Made by a program: the position numbers and the translations under genes
In this document: positions 43,272-55,693 of the stretch, one piece after another
How positions within the stretch are numbered: the first letter of the stretch is position 1
Layout: every line of letters starts with the position of its first letter
Source of the DNA: Lepisosteus oculatus
Lineage: Eukaryota; Chordata; Actinopteri; Semionotiformes; Lepisosteidae
Direction of reading: 5' to 3'
DNA length: 64,000 nucleotides
NCBI RefSeq assembly: GCF_040954835.1
Contig: NC_090708.1
Span: 28,532,001 to 28,596,000 of the forward strand
Notes under the pieces: generated by a model
What the model saw: only the letters and a program-made list of their open reading frames with translations
Database searches by the model: none
What the model was told of the DNA's origin: nothing

Positions 43272-44940
43272 ACACTACAGAGCTATGCCGGCAGGCGCAT
43301 AGTTTCCTGGAAGAGCAACCCAAACTGGACAGGTCGAAGGGTAGAGGCCAGACTAAGTGCTATCTACTGGTCCTCCAGATTGGGAGTTGGGCACAAGCCT
43401 AACAACCTTGTCCTGTAAAATATCTGATGTTAAGGAAACAGCAACAAAGAAAACAACTACACAACTGTGTGTGATGGGCTTTCTGAGGTATCGCGATACA
43501 GACATGACTGCTAGTGGTTAAAACTGGAAGGCAACCACTGGCACGATGGAGGAAATCCTGAGCACCAAATGTAAGACCAGAATTGGATTCTGGAATGTAC
43601 ACACAATGTATGAAGCTGGCAATTTAGCAGAAGTCACGGATGAGATGAGGCGTTATAACCTATACATCCTGGGAACCAATGTGAGTAGATGGAGTGGATC
43701 TGGAAGAACGAAAACACAAGCTGGAGAGATAGTATTGTATTCAGGAAGGGGGGATACACACTACGACACTAAGAGGGAGTAGCCATTATTTTGAGAAAGG
43801 GAATTGAGAAATGCCTGATGGAATGGAAGCCTATTAATAGAAGACTGATTACAGCCAGAATGAAGGTAAAACATACCAAATTGACCTTGATCCAGTGTTA
43901 CGCACCAACAAATGACAGTAATGATATAGTTAAGGATATGATATGAACAATTGCAAGTAGAACTAAGAGCAGTGCCACCTGCTGATTATGATGGGAGACA
44001 TGAATGCCAAGGTCATAATCATTTGGAGGGAAGACACCAGAGAAGCTGGTGGAACTGTGCATTGCTTATAATGTTGTGATAGGATGGTCACTCTTTCCAC
44101 ATCCCGACTTTACCAAGCTGATATTGTGCTCACTAAATGGTAGAGACAGTAACCAAATTGACCATTTGATGATCAATGGTAAACGGATGCGCTCTCTATT
44201 TGATGTTAGAATAATAAGAAGAGAGGATGTTGTGATTGACCATCATCTCGTGACAGTGTTTGTGAAAATTAAGCTTAGGTGTACAGAACACAAAACATCG
44301 GTACTTAAGTATTTTGACATTGAAAAACTAAAAGATCATAAAGTCAAGAATGCTTTCATCCTTCAAGTGAAAAAAAAGTTTCAAGCAACAGACATGACAG
44401 ACTTCAAAAATAGGCACTGATACAATCAATGATAAGTGGGAACTTGTAAGATCAGTGTACCAAAAGAGTAGTGACATCTGTCTGGGCTTTTAGCAGAGAA
44501 AGAAGAAGGAGGGGATGTCATCAAATACATGGCAAGTAATTGAAGAGAGAAGAGATTTGAAAAAGAAGCTTGTAGATGCCAAGTCAGAAAGATTACAAGA
44601 AAGATACAAACAATACAGGGAGATAGACCGAAACGTCAAAAGAATGGTAAGAGCAGACAAACAAGGGTATCTGAATAACCTCGCTTACCAGGCAGAAGAG
44701 GAGGCTAAGAAAGGAGAACAGGACAAAGTCTACAAGATCACCAAGCATGTATGCGGCAAATATCTTGGCACCAGTGACGTCTCTGTCAAAGACAAAGGGG
44801 AAAAACAATTGACAACAGAGAAGGAACTGGAAATCCACTGGGCAGAACACTTCAGAGAATACAAGAAGCAGAAACTGACCTTGAAGTTAATATTGCTCCA
44901 CCTATGAAATGGGCAATCATTACAGCAATAAAATCTTTAA
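43272..44940 (+). mobile_element. RTE/BovB-like LINE, endonuclease half, broken
   Basis: After a 5' region ('TACTGGTCCTCCAGATTGGG'), ATG 43546 opens an apurinic-type endonuclease: 'GFWNVHTMYE' (catalytic N block), 'ILGTNVSRW', then shifted frames with 'CYAPTNDS' (about 43897) and 'MGDMNAKV' (about 43995), then 44049-44420 with 'NQIDHLMIN' and 'DHHLVTV' (catalytic D-H). A linker open frame at 44515-44907 is coiled-coil-like (K/E-rich). The reverse transcriptase is missing. Such endonucleases nick target DNA for retrotransposition. At least three frame breaks make this copy dead. Confidence 0.8.
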
Positions 44941-47119
44941 ATAATAATAATAATAATAATGATTGCTTACACTTACAGTATATTAACATGTTTTTTTCTA
45001 TATATATCATAACATCTTCAATGTTATGTTATATGAATAATGAAATAGAAACATGAATTAGCAAACGTGATTACTGTCAACTGTTCAATCATTTTAATTC
45101 AAAACACTTTATTCAGTGGGGCAATTTAACAGATGCCTCAAGCCTTAAATCTAAATCGTATATTATTGTAATTAGAATTGAGAATAACAAAGCGGTATTA
45201 AAAATACCACTGAAACTATAATAATGTGTCTGGTCATTATTAACAGTATTCATTTAATAATAATAATAATTTCAAGCTTCTTGTATCTTTTTCAGAGTCA
45301 TTTTTTTCATCAGTTTTGATAAGCTTTGCTTATTACAATATCTATTTATGAGACACAATGTTTCAGATGTCAATAACTTTGTGAACAAATGACACAGAGC
45401 CTGCAACCCACTGCGATTCATACACAGAACTGTTAAAAATACTGAAGGAACAGGTGGGGCAGGCAGAGGGAAGAGCAATGACTTTCTCTGCAAGTTAGTC
45501 AAAGAAGTAAGTAGGCAACTCAAAGCTCAAAGCCCAGCAGCAACAATAATGAATACAGTGTGTATTCTCCCGTCACGGTATAAAATAGAACAATGTAGAG
45601 TACATAATGTGGTTATGTATTGGGAATGTTTGCAAATGTTGCGATAATTGTACAGTATATGCTTTTGAGAACACATTCATTTTCGAGCAGGTAATTGGCC
45701 ACTTCTGCTGCCATAGAGTGTTTTGGAATCTACATAATCTCCCCACATAGTTATCTACAATAAAAATGTCATTACTGAATAGGCAAACTGTATAAAGTAA
45801 ATGATTAAGCTGAGGCTATGGAGAAAAAAATCACAATGGAAGCGCGTCTGCACCTAAAAACAACTGGTTTGACATGTACAGTAAATGTGACACCTGTGGC
45901 GTGTCGAGTGCATATCCTACAGCGTGAGTGTATTTGCAAGGCTATAAAAATAGGTTGATCGAATTAACAGTCAGGGTGTGGCGAGTTTCGACTGTTTCCT
46001 GACAGTCTTGGGCGAAAGGAACCTGTCTTTCATTGGAAGGTTCGCTTATTCTACTCGTACATGAGAATATAGGGTGGGAAGGAAAAGTGCCCGCTGTCAT
46101 TTTTTTCACTGAAAGACAAAGTTGTATTGTGTACAAAAACTCTGCTTAACAGAGCCTCTTGTGAAAAAGACCAAGGTGACTTTCTGCTATTTTAACAATT
46201 TTTTATGGCTTTTAAAGGCATGTTTGAGTTCGGCAGGAACACGTCAAAGTTTCTTGTTTTTTATTTCATTTAAAAAAAAATATTAGGCAACCAGCAATCA
46301 AATGCCCTGTTTTTTCTTAACACTTGTTTTTCCATACTGTAGTTTTAAAATTTGAACAAAGATGCATGCAAACAGCACAATATTGTATAGTTTTAAAGCC
46401 ACTACAGTATAGCTTGTGGGAAATACATTTATATGTACTGCATCAAAGCTTAACTTGTTCAGAGCATCTGACATTACAAACTCCGAGTTAAACGGAACAT
46501 GTCAAAATATTTACATAATAATCACAAGTGAACAAGTTGATGGATTCAATAATAACAGAGAAATCATACCAATAATCATGCAATCCAACTGAAAGGATAC
46601 TTAAATCAATGTGAAAAGATTGTATATAAATCAGTTAAAACATTTTTTATGCACGTAGTTTTTGAGTCTTTGTGTAAGCTGTAAATTCTTTTTACTTCTT
46701 AATTAAACATTTGAAACTCTTTAATTTTGTAAATGCAACATGCATTCCGTACAGAAATCAAATCATGTTTTCTACAGGTGTTAAGCAGATGAGCAGGTTG
46801 CTGACAAAATAGCACACCGTCCACTAACCGTCCACCACTGCGCAGTGATATAACTTTAATATAAACAAGATCTAGTACCTTGTGCAGTTTTTTTAAACTT
46901 ATTTTGAATTAATCAAATCCCAGGTGTGAGTTCATAAAGCCAGAATTACGTACTATCCCTACGTCTACGAAACACCTGTTCATCTACTGTAAAGCTTTCA
47001 GTGCTTTGTTTGTGTATATTCCAATCGCAGCGGGGGCAAGGTTTGTGGGGAAAGGTTTAGGCTGCAATTGAATTGGGGATCTGTATTCTTCACACCTGAA
47101 ACATTGTTTTCTCTTAAAG
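44941..47119. other. long non-coding stretch
   Basis: It starts with an (AAT)n run and a 'GATTGCTTACACTTACAG' scrap of a SINE tail. The rest is AT-rich and unrecognised; 46600-46710 has weak similarity to the core of the palindromic element ('TTTTTACTTCTTAATTAAAC'). Confidence 0.4.
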
Positions 47120-47935
47120 CATGACTGCCCGCTACTCCCGCCCAGCAGATGCCCCAGAGAGGAGATGCTCTCCCCGCCGGAGCTGGCCATCTATTCCCAA
47201 ACCTGCTGGCGCTACGACGGGGAAGCACCTTAGGAAATATACGAGGCGCAGTTCCAGCTCGCGGCCCGAGGGCACCAACCCCCCTGGATGGGAGGCCTAC
47301 GGCCTGTGGGTGAGGACTGTGATGGGACAGCTTGCTGCAGTCCGGGGGAAACAGGTGCTTGCCTTCTGGGCAGGGGCCAGTTTGGACGGGCCGGCAGGAG
47401 TTGGTGTGGCAGGGAGAGTGACTTGTGTGGCAGGGCAGGCCCGGCGAAGGCCAAGGGACGTGGGCTTGCCGGAGCCGGGGAAAAAAGAGGCAGTGGCAGC
47501 GGTGGCAGCAGTCGTTGGGGTGGACTGGGCCTGCGAGCTGGGGAGTGAGTGTGCCGGATCCTGCCCCTGTGTTACCCAGGGGACCAGACAAGGTGGTGGT
47601 GGCGGGGGCCAAACGTTGTGTGGAAGCGAGGCTCTACCAGTGAAGCTGCAAGGGCCTCGATTGGGACTAGCAGCAGCAGCTCCAGGCACTACTCACCCAA
47701 AATGAGGACCTCTTTGCGGCAAGGGATGAGGACTGCACCCGCACTGCCTTGGTCCAACACGACATCAACACCGGCGACACTCGGCCCATCTGCATCCCAC
47801 CGGGACGCATGGCTCACACCAAGAGGACCGCCGCTGAGGAAAAGATCTGGGAGATGGTTGATTGAGCCCTCCGCGAGCCCGTGGTCGGTGCCAGCTGGTC
47901 GGAAAAAAAGGCGGCTCGTGGAGGTTCTGCAATGT
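47120..47935 (+). mobile_element. Ty3/Gypsy fragment with internal deletions
   Basis: It is co-linear with the Gypsy element at 57.4-59.3 kb but missing large blocks. Sequence matching about 57600-57741 is joined to 58527, and smaller gaps occur near 47370. It continues through the protease-RT linker to the RT start ('GGTCCAACACGACATCAACA', 'ATCTGCATCCCACCGGGACG') and stops near 47935. Many frameshifts. Where the intact copy has TAG (58757) this copy has TGG. Confidence 0.8.
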
Positions 47936-48757
47936 AGAATATCAGATCTACTTATCCAATGTATATGGATTTGTGTTTCCTGGCACATACACTATAGGCC
48001 AGCTAGAGGCTGCGTCCAATTACTGTGGCGTTCGATAGTCGTCCTATGGCCGGTTCTGGCTCAGTGCCCAACCAATACTGGTGCAGCTCTGAGTGGGAAG
48101 AAGAAGGAGAAGGAGGAAATCTGTCTGCGGGTGCAGGGCAGTCGTCGCTCTCCAAGGGATCTACTAGTAGTCCGGCTGACTAGTGGAGAGTCTCTATGCA
48201 CAGAGGGACTGCAGGTGTCAAGACCACTAACCTGCCTAGACCAGTCCCCAAGAGGACTAATCAGTTCCAGCAGCAGGGTGATAATTACAAACGCCGCAGC
48301 ACGTGTTAATTTCACATCAGACGCCTTACCATGTGGCAGGCTGCATTATTTAAGCCTCCCTTACTCATATATTGCTGCTCGGTATTGAGTTCACTTCTCG
48401 TAGCTCTACCTAGCGTTTCTTTACCTTTTGCCTTCCTGGAATTCTGACTACACCTTTTGCCTTCGGACTTCGGATCTCGTCTCACCCCTTGGATCGTTTG
48501 CTATCTGTGTCTATTTCGGATTTGACCCTGCTGCTCTCTTTTCGACCACGATTCTGTCTCACGTTTTGGATTGTTCGCTACCAGTGTCTTTATCGGATCT
48601 CGACCTACCTTACGCCTTCGGACTACGATTCAGCTCCTGGTTTCGGTCTGTTCGCTTACTTCCCTCCCAACGACTCCTGCATCTGCATCGGATCCTTTTC
48701 ACCTCTTCCGAGCCTCGTTACTCGGGGTCCGCACAAGTCACTCTTCTCTCACACAGC
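47936..48757 (+). other. LTR-like sequence of uncertain family
   Basis: 'CTGCATTATTTAAGCC' (about 48342) could be a TATA region, followed by C/T-rich sequence with repeated words 'CCTTCGGAC', 'TTCGGAT' and 'GGATCTCG'. This style is common in fish Gypsy LTR and leader regions. No second copy is in the window, so I cannot confirm it. Confidence 0.35.
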
Positions 48758-48945
48758 TAGGTGCCAGAAATGACCATTGATCATAATAGCTAGGCATGGC
48801 TTGCACCCCCAACCATCCCTTATCAGTAAAGAACATTCCAGCATGAATACCTCCTGTGGCCAGCACCACAGAGATGGGAGATGGGGCCTCAGTAGGGAAG
48901 GCACAGCAATACCTAATTCTGTCTCATTAATAAGCATTAGCTACA
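48758..48945 (-). mobile_element. 1.5-kb LTR family, diverged edge fragment (copy H)
   Basis: 'TAGGTGCCAGAAATGACCAT', 'TGATCATAATAGCTAGGC', the CACCACAGAG word and 'CATTAATAAGCATTAGCTACA' align with the antisense 5' edge of copies E and F. Like copy C it is clearly older. Confidence 0.65.
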
Positions 48946-49049
48946 TTAGTGATTCAGTTCCTAACTGTTTGAGATTGATTCATTAACTTCATTGGAATGT
49001 GAGTCCATTGTCTACTCTACAGTACCCATCTCATCAATTCCCACTTTAC

Positions 49050-49220
49050 CAATCTTATTTTCCCTGCTTAGGGGCTGCCAGTGATCATCCCAAGCGGGGT
49101 AATTACAGTATCACTGTAATGAGGCTATTAGCCTGCCTCACAGGACATTAAGCACAATAAAAATGTTTGCTCTCACTGTGAATCAAATATCTTACTCAGA
49201 CCTCCGACCTGCATCAGAAG
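49050..49220 (+). promoter_or_regulatory. promoter and non-coding first exon of OR gene 3
   Basis: It aligns with 35870-36041: 'AATCTTATTTTCCCTGC', GGTAATTAC (49099-49107), 'CTGTAATGAGGC', 'AGCACAATAAAAATGTTTGC' (49151-49170) and the donor AAG|GTAAGA with GT at 49221. Conserved although the gene it serves is now broken, consistent with recent loss. Confidence 0.65.
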
Positions 49221-50631
49221 GTAAGATCTTCTGCACAACAGCTGGCAAAGTTTTCTTTTTCACAAACTGGGAAGACAGACACTGACATATATAATGGAAC
49301 ATTGCGATGTGCTTATGGACTATAAAATTGTGTTAACAATGTTGATTAATACTTTTATTTTCCTTACATTTTCTAACATTACAAATTTGTAATTCTTCAG
49401 TTGCATTTTTTGTTTATTTAAAGTTGAGACTAGTATTTATTTTAAACCTTTAATAAAAGTTAGCCTTTAAAAGCCTACATGTTTAATATCATCAATTGAA
49501 AGCAGGGCTCCAGACCAAAAAATACTTTGGAGCCACTGGCTTCTAAAATGAAACATTTAGGAGCCAAATGACTTTTTTTAGTTCCCAGATTTCAGAATCA
49601 AAATAGTTAATCTGCAATGCACCCAATAAACCCACCACATGCAGTGTCATTATTATACATCTTTGATTCATCGATTCCATTCTTTTTCATTAGCAAGATT
49701 TGGGAGGCATATTTTGTGAATGGTAATTCCTCGCGTGCGATCATGTAGGCTGCATTAAATTTAATTTTTAGTTCTTTAAAGTCTTTCTCGGCTGTTTTTT
49801 CACAGACACGGGCTAAAGGTGTCTGCCTTGGGGCATACTTCACAATTACAAAATCACGAGCTTCAATCAGTATGCTTCTGACTCCAAGTTTTTTTACAGT
49901 TTCTTTTTTTTAAAAATTCGTCCCTTTGAAAACACAGCTTTCCCTGCAACTCTCTGACCGGCTTTACAACAAAAGTCGCAATACATGATTTGTTTAACTT
50001 TTTCATACTTAAGCCAAGCAAATAACTGAAGCCACGAAGTTCTGAAATGGCCGTTGACTAATTAATCCAAAAGTCTGTAATTTTACGCTTCACCATTGTT
50101 AGCAGATCAGCTAGCGTGTGGAACGTTTGCAGTACCTTCTTCTTAGCTTGCTACCTTTAGTTTTAACCACCAGTCGCTGCAGTGTGCTGTGATGAAGGGA
50201 CCTAAAGGCGTGTAAATGTAATTAAGTAACGCCTCATCACCAAATTAAATTTGACCACATATCAACATAAAATAACATAAAGTTTTGGTGTGTGACGCTA
50301 ATGTAGTATAGATTTTCAATTATTGTCGAAACTTCTTATTTTTTTTGTCGCATTTTCGACCATTTCAGTCGCAGTCTGGAGCCCTGGAAAGCAAACATTG
50401 ATATTTGGTCATAATGTGGAATGGATGTTACTTTATCTCTGGATGTCTTCAAATATAATTTATAAATTTATAATTTATAATATTATTATAAATTAAGGTT
50501 TGCAAACATCACTTTTTCAAATACTCCATATTTTGTTAAACATTAAGAACAAAGAGAATCAAAGTTTGCAATATAAGAACTTGATTTCATATCTTCCAGT
50601 TTAATTTTTAATTTAGTTGTTACTTTTACAG
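49221..50631 (+). other. 5' UTR intron of OR gene 3, enlarged by a hAT element
   Basis: Donor at 49221 and acceptor TACTTTTACAG ending at 50631. It is longer than the 495-base intron of OR gene 2, and an 884-base DNA transposon accounts for most of the difference. Confidence 0.6.
49503..50386 (-). mobile_element. hAT-like DNA transposon remnant with TTF/BED-type zinc-finger N-terminus
   Basis: Inverted ends CAGGGCTCCAGAC (49503-49515) and its complement (50374-50386) are flanked by GAAAG on both sides (49498-49502 and 50387-50391). On the minus strand an ATG near 50097 starts 'MVKRKITDFWI'. A shifted frame then gives a cysteine-rich finger 'IMYCDFCCKAGQR', and 49843-49607 continues with 'KYAPRQTPLARV', 'ELKIKFNAAYMIAREELPFT'. 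This order matches ZNF862/C17orf113-type proteins derived from hAT transposases. The element is internally deleted and frameshifted. A 5-base flank is shorter than the 8 bases expected for hAT. Confidence 0.65.
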
Positions 50632-50677
50632 GGTTCTCAGGAATTTTCCTCACTGGAATTTGTTTTATAAAGAAGCA

Positions 50678-53600
50678 ATGTCTACGACTAACTACACGGG
50701 ATCATCAATTACAGAATTCATCATTATTGGTTTCCCTGGGCTTCAAGACCAGGGGAGCAAAACCATCCTGTTTTTTGTATTCCTGGTAGTCTACCTCATA
50801 ATTGTATTGGGAAACTTGTTGATCATACTCATATTTGTCTTTGACAAATCCCTTCACACTCCCATGTACGTACTGATATGCAGTCTTGCATTTTTAGATA
50901 TTTCCATTCCCTCTATCACTCTTCCTAAAATGTTAGCTAGGTTCATGTTTGACTCAAGCATAATTTCATTTGAGGCTTGTTTTGCTCAAATGTTCCTTTT
51001 CATGAGTTTGGGTATAGCTGAAGGTTTTCTTCTTACAGTTATGGCTTATGACAGATATTTAGCTATCTGTAACCCACTGCACTACCCTAGCAAAATGACA
51101 AACAGCCTGGCCATTAAACATGTGTAGGGAAAACCGGTTCAGGGACGCCAAATATGTAATCATAGTGACTCTCTGAAGGCACCAGTTCTGTAGGGTTTGG
51201 GCATTTACTGAGACAATTATTAATTGTAGCAGTAAATCACAAAGTTGATTCTTTTGATGGCTTTAGAATCCAACCATGCGACATAACTCAAACAACGCGC
51301 ACACACAGGTACTAATACACGAGGATACATTTATTAATACATAGAATATGCATGTAAAACTAACAGATCTTATCGAGAGGGTTATCAGAATACAAAAGAT
51401 ATATATTCAGTCAGTTACAAAGTGTTACACATATCAAGAGGACATACGTTCAGTATATCATTCATTAAGATCGTTTCGTAAAGTGAGCTTGGTTACAACT
51501 TCTACATTAGATACTCAAAACAAGTACATAACTCTTAGGAATTAAATTGATATCAACTGGTTGGGATAACAATTGAATTCTCGAGCTGTAATGCATTGAA
51601 GTTGAATACTCATCCAATCTTTGGGGATTCAGATCTCCTGCGGGCATAAAGAAACAGTTGCAGGCTGTTGCTGTCCAATCCGCGCTCTCTGGCTCTGTGC
51701 CAGGCTGTGCTGTGCGGCCTGCGATGGTGCGCTGCTGATGCTCATTGTTGGCTTTAACTAGCAAAGTTTGTGCACAGGAGAAAAGATGACTGTGGGTCCC
51801 AGCAACTCAGGAAGAGGACCGGTTCGTTCCTGATGAAGAGCTAGTTCTGAATAGTGATTCAGCTGTCCACAGTTCCGACCTGTTCACGAGGCCTGCTGCT
51901 GGTTACTCTCTGGCAACCTCCACTCTAGACTCTTAGAACAAAGGAAGGTTCTGGCACTCGGACACACTGGCCGTTCCGTGGTTGTCCGGGCTGAGTCTCA
52001 GGATGGTCAGGAGGCGCGCTGCGAGAATGTCCTGCCCTTGGGAGCTTTCTGCTCCTGGGCCGTCCTGCCCTGGAATTCTCCTTTGAATTCCCTTTAGAAC
52101 AGTCCACAGAATCCTCTCCAGAATCTTACATAATCTTACTGACTCTCCCTGAATCTTGTTGAATCTGAATCTTGTTGAATCACACAGGCTCTCTGTGTTG
52201 CCTGTTTTTACCTGGAGGAACTTCAGCTCATTGATTGGCTGAAAGTTCCATGGGCATCAGAGTCCCACGTGGGTTACTCGGCCCTACCAGTCCCTGATTG
52301 GTTGATCAAGGTGAGATATGAGTCACTTACTCCTGACACTTAGGAATGCAGTCCAGATGTCCAACTGGCACTCCCTAGACAGATAGGCGCCAATGGATGA
52401 CCATTGATCATGATAGCCAGGCTTAGCTAAGTGCATCCCCCTTTGGGAGCTGTCTTTTATCAAAGGAACCCTAAATCAGCCTGCATGGTTTCTCTGTGGC
52501 TGCACCACAGAGATGAACAAAGAAATGAGGCCTAATTTGGGAAAGCTCAGAAACACTTAATTCTGCCTTATTAATAAGCCTCACCGCTACATATCCCCCC
52601 TTTTTGAAGGCCACGAGGTCCCGAGGCATTGTTGCCTTCAAAACAAAACAGAGTTAAGTGATGTCCCTTGCCATTAGAACATAAATCTTAAATGTCTACA
52701 TTACTCCTCGAGAATTCATACCGGAACCAGCATTGGGAACAAACAGGATGAATAACATCTGGAGTATGTATAAACTCGGTAGGAGACATTATCTAAGTCT
52801 AGGAATTACACATCAGGAAGCTCACTGTCAATATCTGATACCTCTGTAGTAGATATTTGGGGAGAAGTCACTTCCTTTCTTTTGACATGCTACCTTTGAC
52901 TCATTCGTGCTACCCGGAGTACATCTTGATGTGAGAGTACAGCATTCAGAGTACATCCAGTCATGGTCCAGCTACCCGGCAGTAGTGTTACAATAACAAC
53001 AGTTCCTGTTCCCAGCCCCCGATAAACCACAACACCTGTGTTGGGTATCTGCTAGGGTGGTTTGGAGGTTTGTTCCAATAAAGCAAACTCAACTACCTGT
53101 ACCTCTTCAAAGAGAGTGCTTAATAGCGACTCGAATTCAGACCTTTTAGCAACCATCGTTAACTTAAAGAGTATTACTTTTAAGTACGAAATCACAGTTT
53201 TACCACAGAAAACCACAAGATCAAGTATGCAATCAACCCGGTAGATCGCAAAAGATCACAAAACAATCAAGCACTGCTTAAAGAGCAAGGGGAACTTTTT
53301 CTTTTGGCTTTCAGCACACTGTATTGTCGTGTATGAAACCCGCGGCGTTTTATATTGAATTATTCCGCTTGGTTGACTCATTTCAGTCTTGCCATGCCCG
53401 TGCCAGGGAAGCCAAATAATGTAGGGAAAACCGGTTCAGGGACGCCAAATATGTAATCATAGTGGCTCTCTGAAGGCACCAGTTCTGTAGGGTTTGGGCA
53501 TTTACTGAGACAATTATTAATTGTAGTAAATCAGCCTGCATGGTTTCTCTGTGGCTGCACCACAGAGATGAACAAAGAAATGAGGCCTAATTTGGGAAAG

Positions 53601-54151
53601 CTCAGAAACACTTAATTCTGCCTTATTAATAAGCCTCACCACTACACATGTTTTGTGGTGCTGGGTTGGGGGATTTCTTGCAAAGACAATTCCTACGATT
53701 CTTGCTGTGAGGCTCCCCTTCTGTGGGCCTGACAAAATTCTCCACTGCTGGTGTGATCATTTCTCCATTCTTAGGTTAGCCTGTGCTAACATTGTCATCA
53801 ACAGCATTCTGGGATTGACCATAGCATTGAGTGTTCTTTTCATCCCTCTGTTCCTGATATTGCTGTCCTGTGTGATGATTATTAAGCCAGTGCTGCAGAT
53901 TTCTGCAGCTCAGACAGGAGAACCAAAGCTTTCTCCACCTGCTGGTTATCTCTGTCTTCTTCTTTACAGCAGCGTGTATTTACATTTCCTACAGGGTTCC
54001 TGGGACAGCAGTAGATTTGCGCATCATGGCAGCAGTGTTTCAAAATGTTATACCTCCCCTTGTGAATCCAATTATCTACTGTCTGAGAATGAAAGAAATC
54101 CGGACCAGTTTGGTTAAAAATTGAGAAAAGGGCCTTGCCACTCTCAAGGTG
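50678..54151 (+). pseudogene. odorant receptor pseudogene, split by a provirus (OR gene 3)
   Basis: The first part (50678-51122) is a clean open frame covering residues 1 to about 148, from the N-glycosylated N-terminus through MAYDRYLAIC to the start of TM4. The coding sequence resumes at 53651 after the provirus and a CATG duplication, with 'CWVGGFL', FCGPDK and TM5 intact. A frameshift follows within the third intracellular loop (about 53915, after 'LQISAAQTG'). A second shift occurs in an A-run at about 54116, just before the C-terminus, whose expected stop is TGA at 54149-54151. It is a recent paralogue of OR genes 1 and 2. Which lesion came first cannot be told. Confidence 0.88.
51123..53646 (-). 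mobile_element. deleted provirus of the 1.5-kb LTR family, copy F
   Basis: A near-complete LTR (51123-52591), 828 bases of internal sequence (52592-53419) and a second LTR with a large internal deletion (53420-53646), flanked by CATG (51119-51122 and 53647-53650). On the minus strand a polypurine tract AAAAAGGGGGG adjoins the 52591 LTR edge, and TGGCTTCCCTGGCACGGG, a diverged tRNA-Asn-type PBS, follows the 53420 LTR. The internal part has no recognisable gag, pol or env. Over the roughly 225 comparable LTR bases I count two differences, so the insertion is young. Confidence 0.85.
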
Positions 54152-55264
54152 AAAAGAAAAAGTCCCTTCAAAACTTTGGCACTCCCAGATTGAAATCATT
54201 AACAGTAAAAGATATGTATTGTCAAAGAAGACATGGTTATTCTGTGTTAACCTTCACTGATTTATCCCCAAAATTGAAGAATTACAAAAAATATTTATAT
54301 AATATACAAAATATTTAATGAATTTTACCATATAGAGCTCAAAACAAATGCAATAACCTTGAAGAATCAGGTGAATATAGAGCAAGAGGTCTGTTAATGA
54401 TATCCTTAACCAGTTAAGCACAGTCTGCTTGGAAAACAGAAGCACAAATAAAAATATAATTTTTATCTTTGTATTTTTCCATTATTTAATATTTGCAAAT
54501 TACAATAAAGAAAGGAGGACAAAAAAAGTTAACAGGTTATCTTTGTTTCCAACTCACTTTTTTAACAACAACAATAGGCTTTTCTTGAAGATGAGCAAAA
54601 TTTCATTCCAAAACATATTTATGAATGGATAGTTACTGGACAGGCTAGAAAGTTAGTCAGTTAGGTCACCCTTGGGCCAGACTCCTGTTCACTTTCATGT
54701 TGCTCAGTCACACACAGGATACATGAGACTCTCAAGAGTCCTTAAAAAATCAGCTGGGAGTGTACAAAACAGTAAAACAGATCCTGAAGGCCTGATTGTT
54801 AACTCCTAATATGCATAGAATCTTTCCCATTGTTGTAAATGACCAAAAAAGTGTATTTCAAAACATTGCCAAAACATTTTTCTTATTTTAACATTTTTGT
54901 CTTGTTTTTTATATCTTAATACAAGTACGACTGATGTTTTATAGTTACATTACAATTGATATTAGACAACAGTGAAAAATGTTTTGGATATTTCTAACCA
55001 TAAATAAGACTAGACTGGAACTGAGCCACAGTAGTTGCTTCTCTGTTCATTTACTTTGAGCCAGCAATTATGATTTCATTTTCTTTAATTGACAATAAAA
55101 ACAAATCCTTGAAAATGCCTCCACTTCATTTTTTCTGTCACTTTAATTCCTCATTAGTATTCTCTCAAAAGAGAATTTGAAATTGTCTAGTAAAAGTTAA
55201 TAGTTTTGTAATAAAAACTGCAGTATCTCAAATAATGTTGTTAATTTTGCAGGCATTACACTAC
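54152..55264. other. non-coding 3' flank of OR gene 3
   Basis: AT-rich, with no gene or repeat recognised. Confidence 0.4.
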
Positions 55265-55430
55265 TAAAAAATCAAATATTTTTGCTGTCTTGCCTATAGC
55301 AGTTACTGACACTTGCAAAGTTCTTGCAATTTGTCTTAAAGATTGACTTTCATTTCTTAAAGTAATTATAGACTGTCTTTTTTCCATGGCAAATTTTGCC
55401 ATGTTCATTCAGGAATTACAAACTTTTGCC
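55265..55430 (-). mobile_element. Tc1/mariner transposase N-terminal fragment
   Basis: Minus-strand reading gives an ATG and a helix-turn-helix-like segment 'EKRQSIITLRNESQSLRQIA', then 'TLQVSVTAI', matching the paired-like DNA-binding start of fish Tc1 transposases. Only about 50 codons remain before divergence. Dead fragment. Confidence 0.6.
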
Positions 55431-55693
55431 CATGCTCCCTATATTTATAGTAATCGTGGACCCTCACCTGTTTACCAATAATTGGTGACAAAAGGTAAAT
55501 GAGGTATCATGATATATAACTGTGAGAACATCTAACAAAGAGAATTTTAAACTTCTTTGAGTTTTCTATGACTAAGTTATACACATTTCTGACTTTAAAA
55601 AAAATTAAATAAAAAAAAAAAGAAATTAGATCAAATGGAGTCCTGGACTTCCAGACTACAGTCTGCAGAATCCTTGTGGTAGCTCAACATTCT

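Noticed and set aside
45272-45523. 83-codon minus-strand open frame
   Set aside because: Random-looking composition and no recognisable family.
47549-48388. 279-codon open frame spanning the Gypsy fragment and beyond
   Set aside because: It starts in a wrong frame of the Gypsy linker and runs into non-Gypsy sequence. It has no coherent domain.
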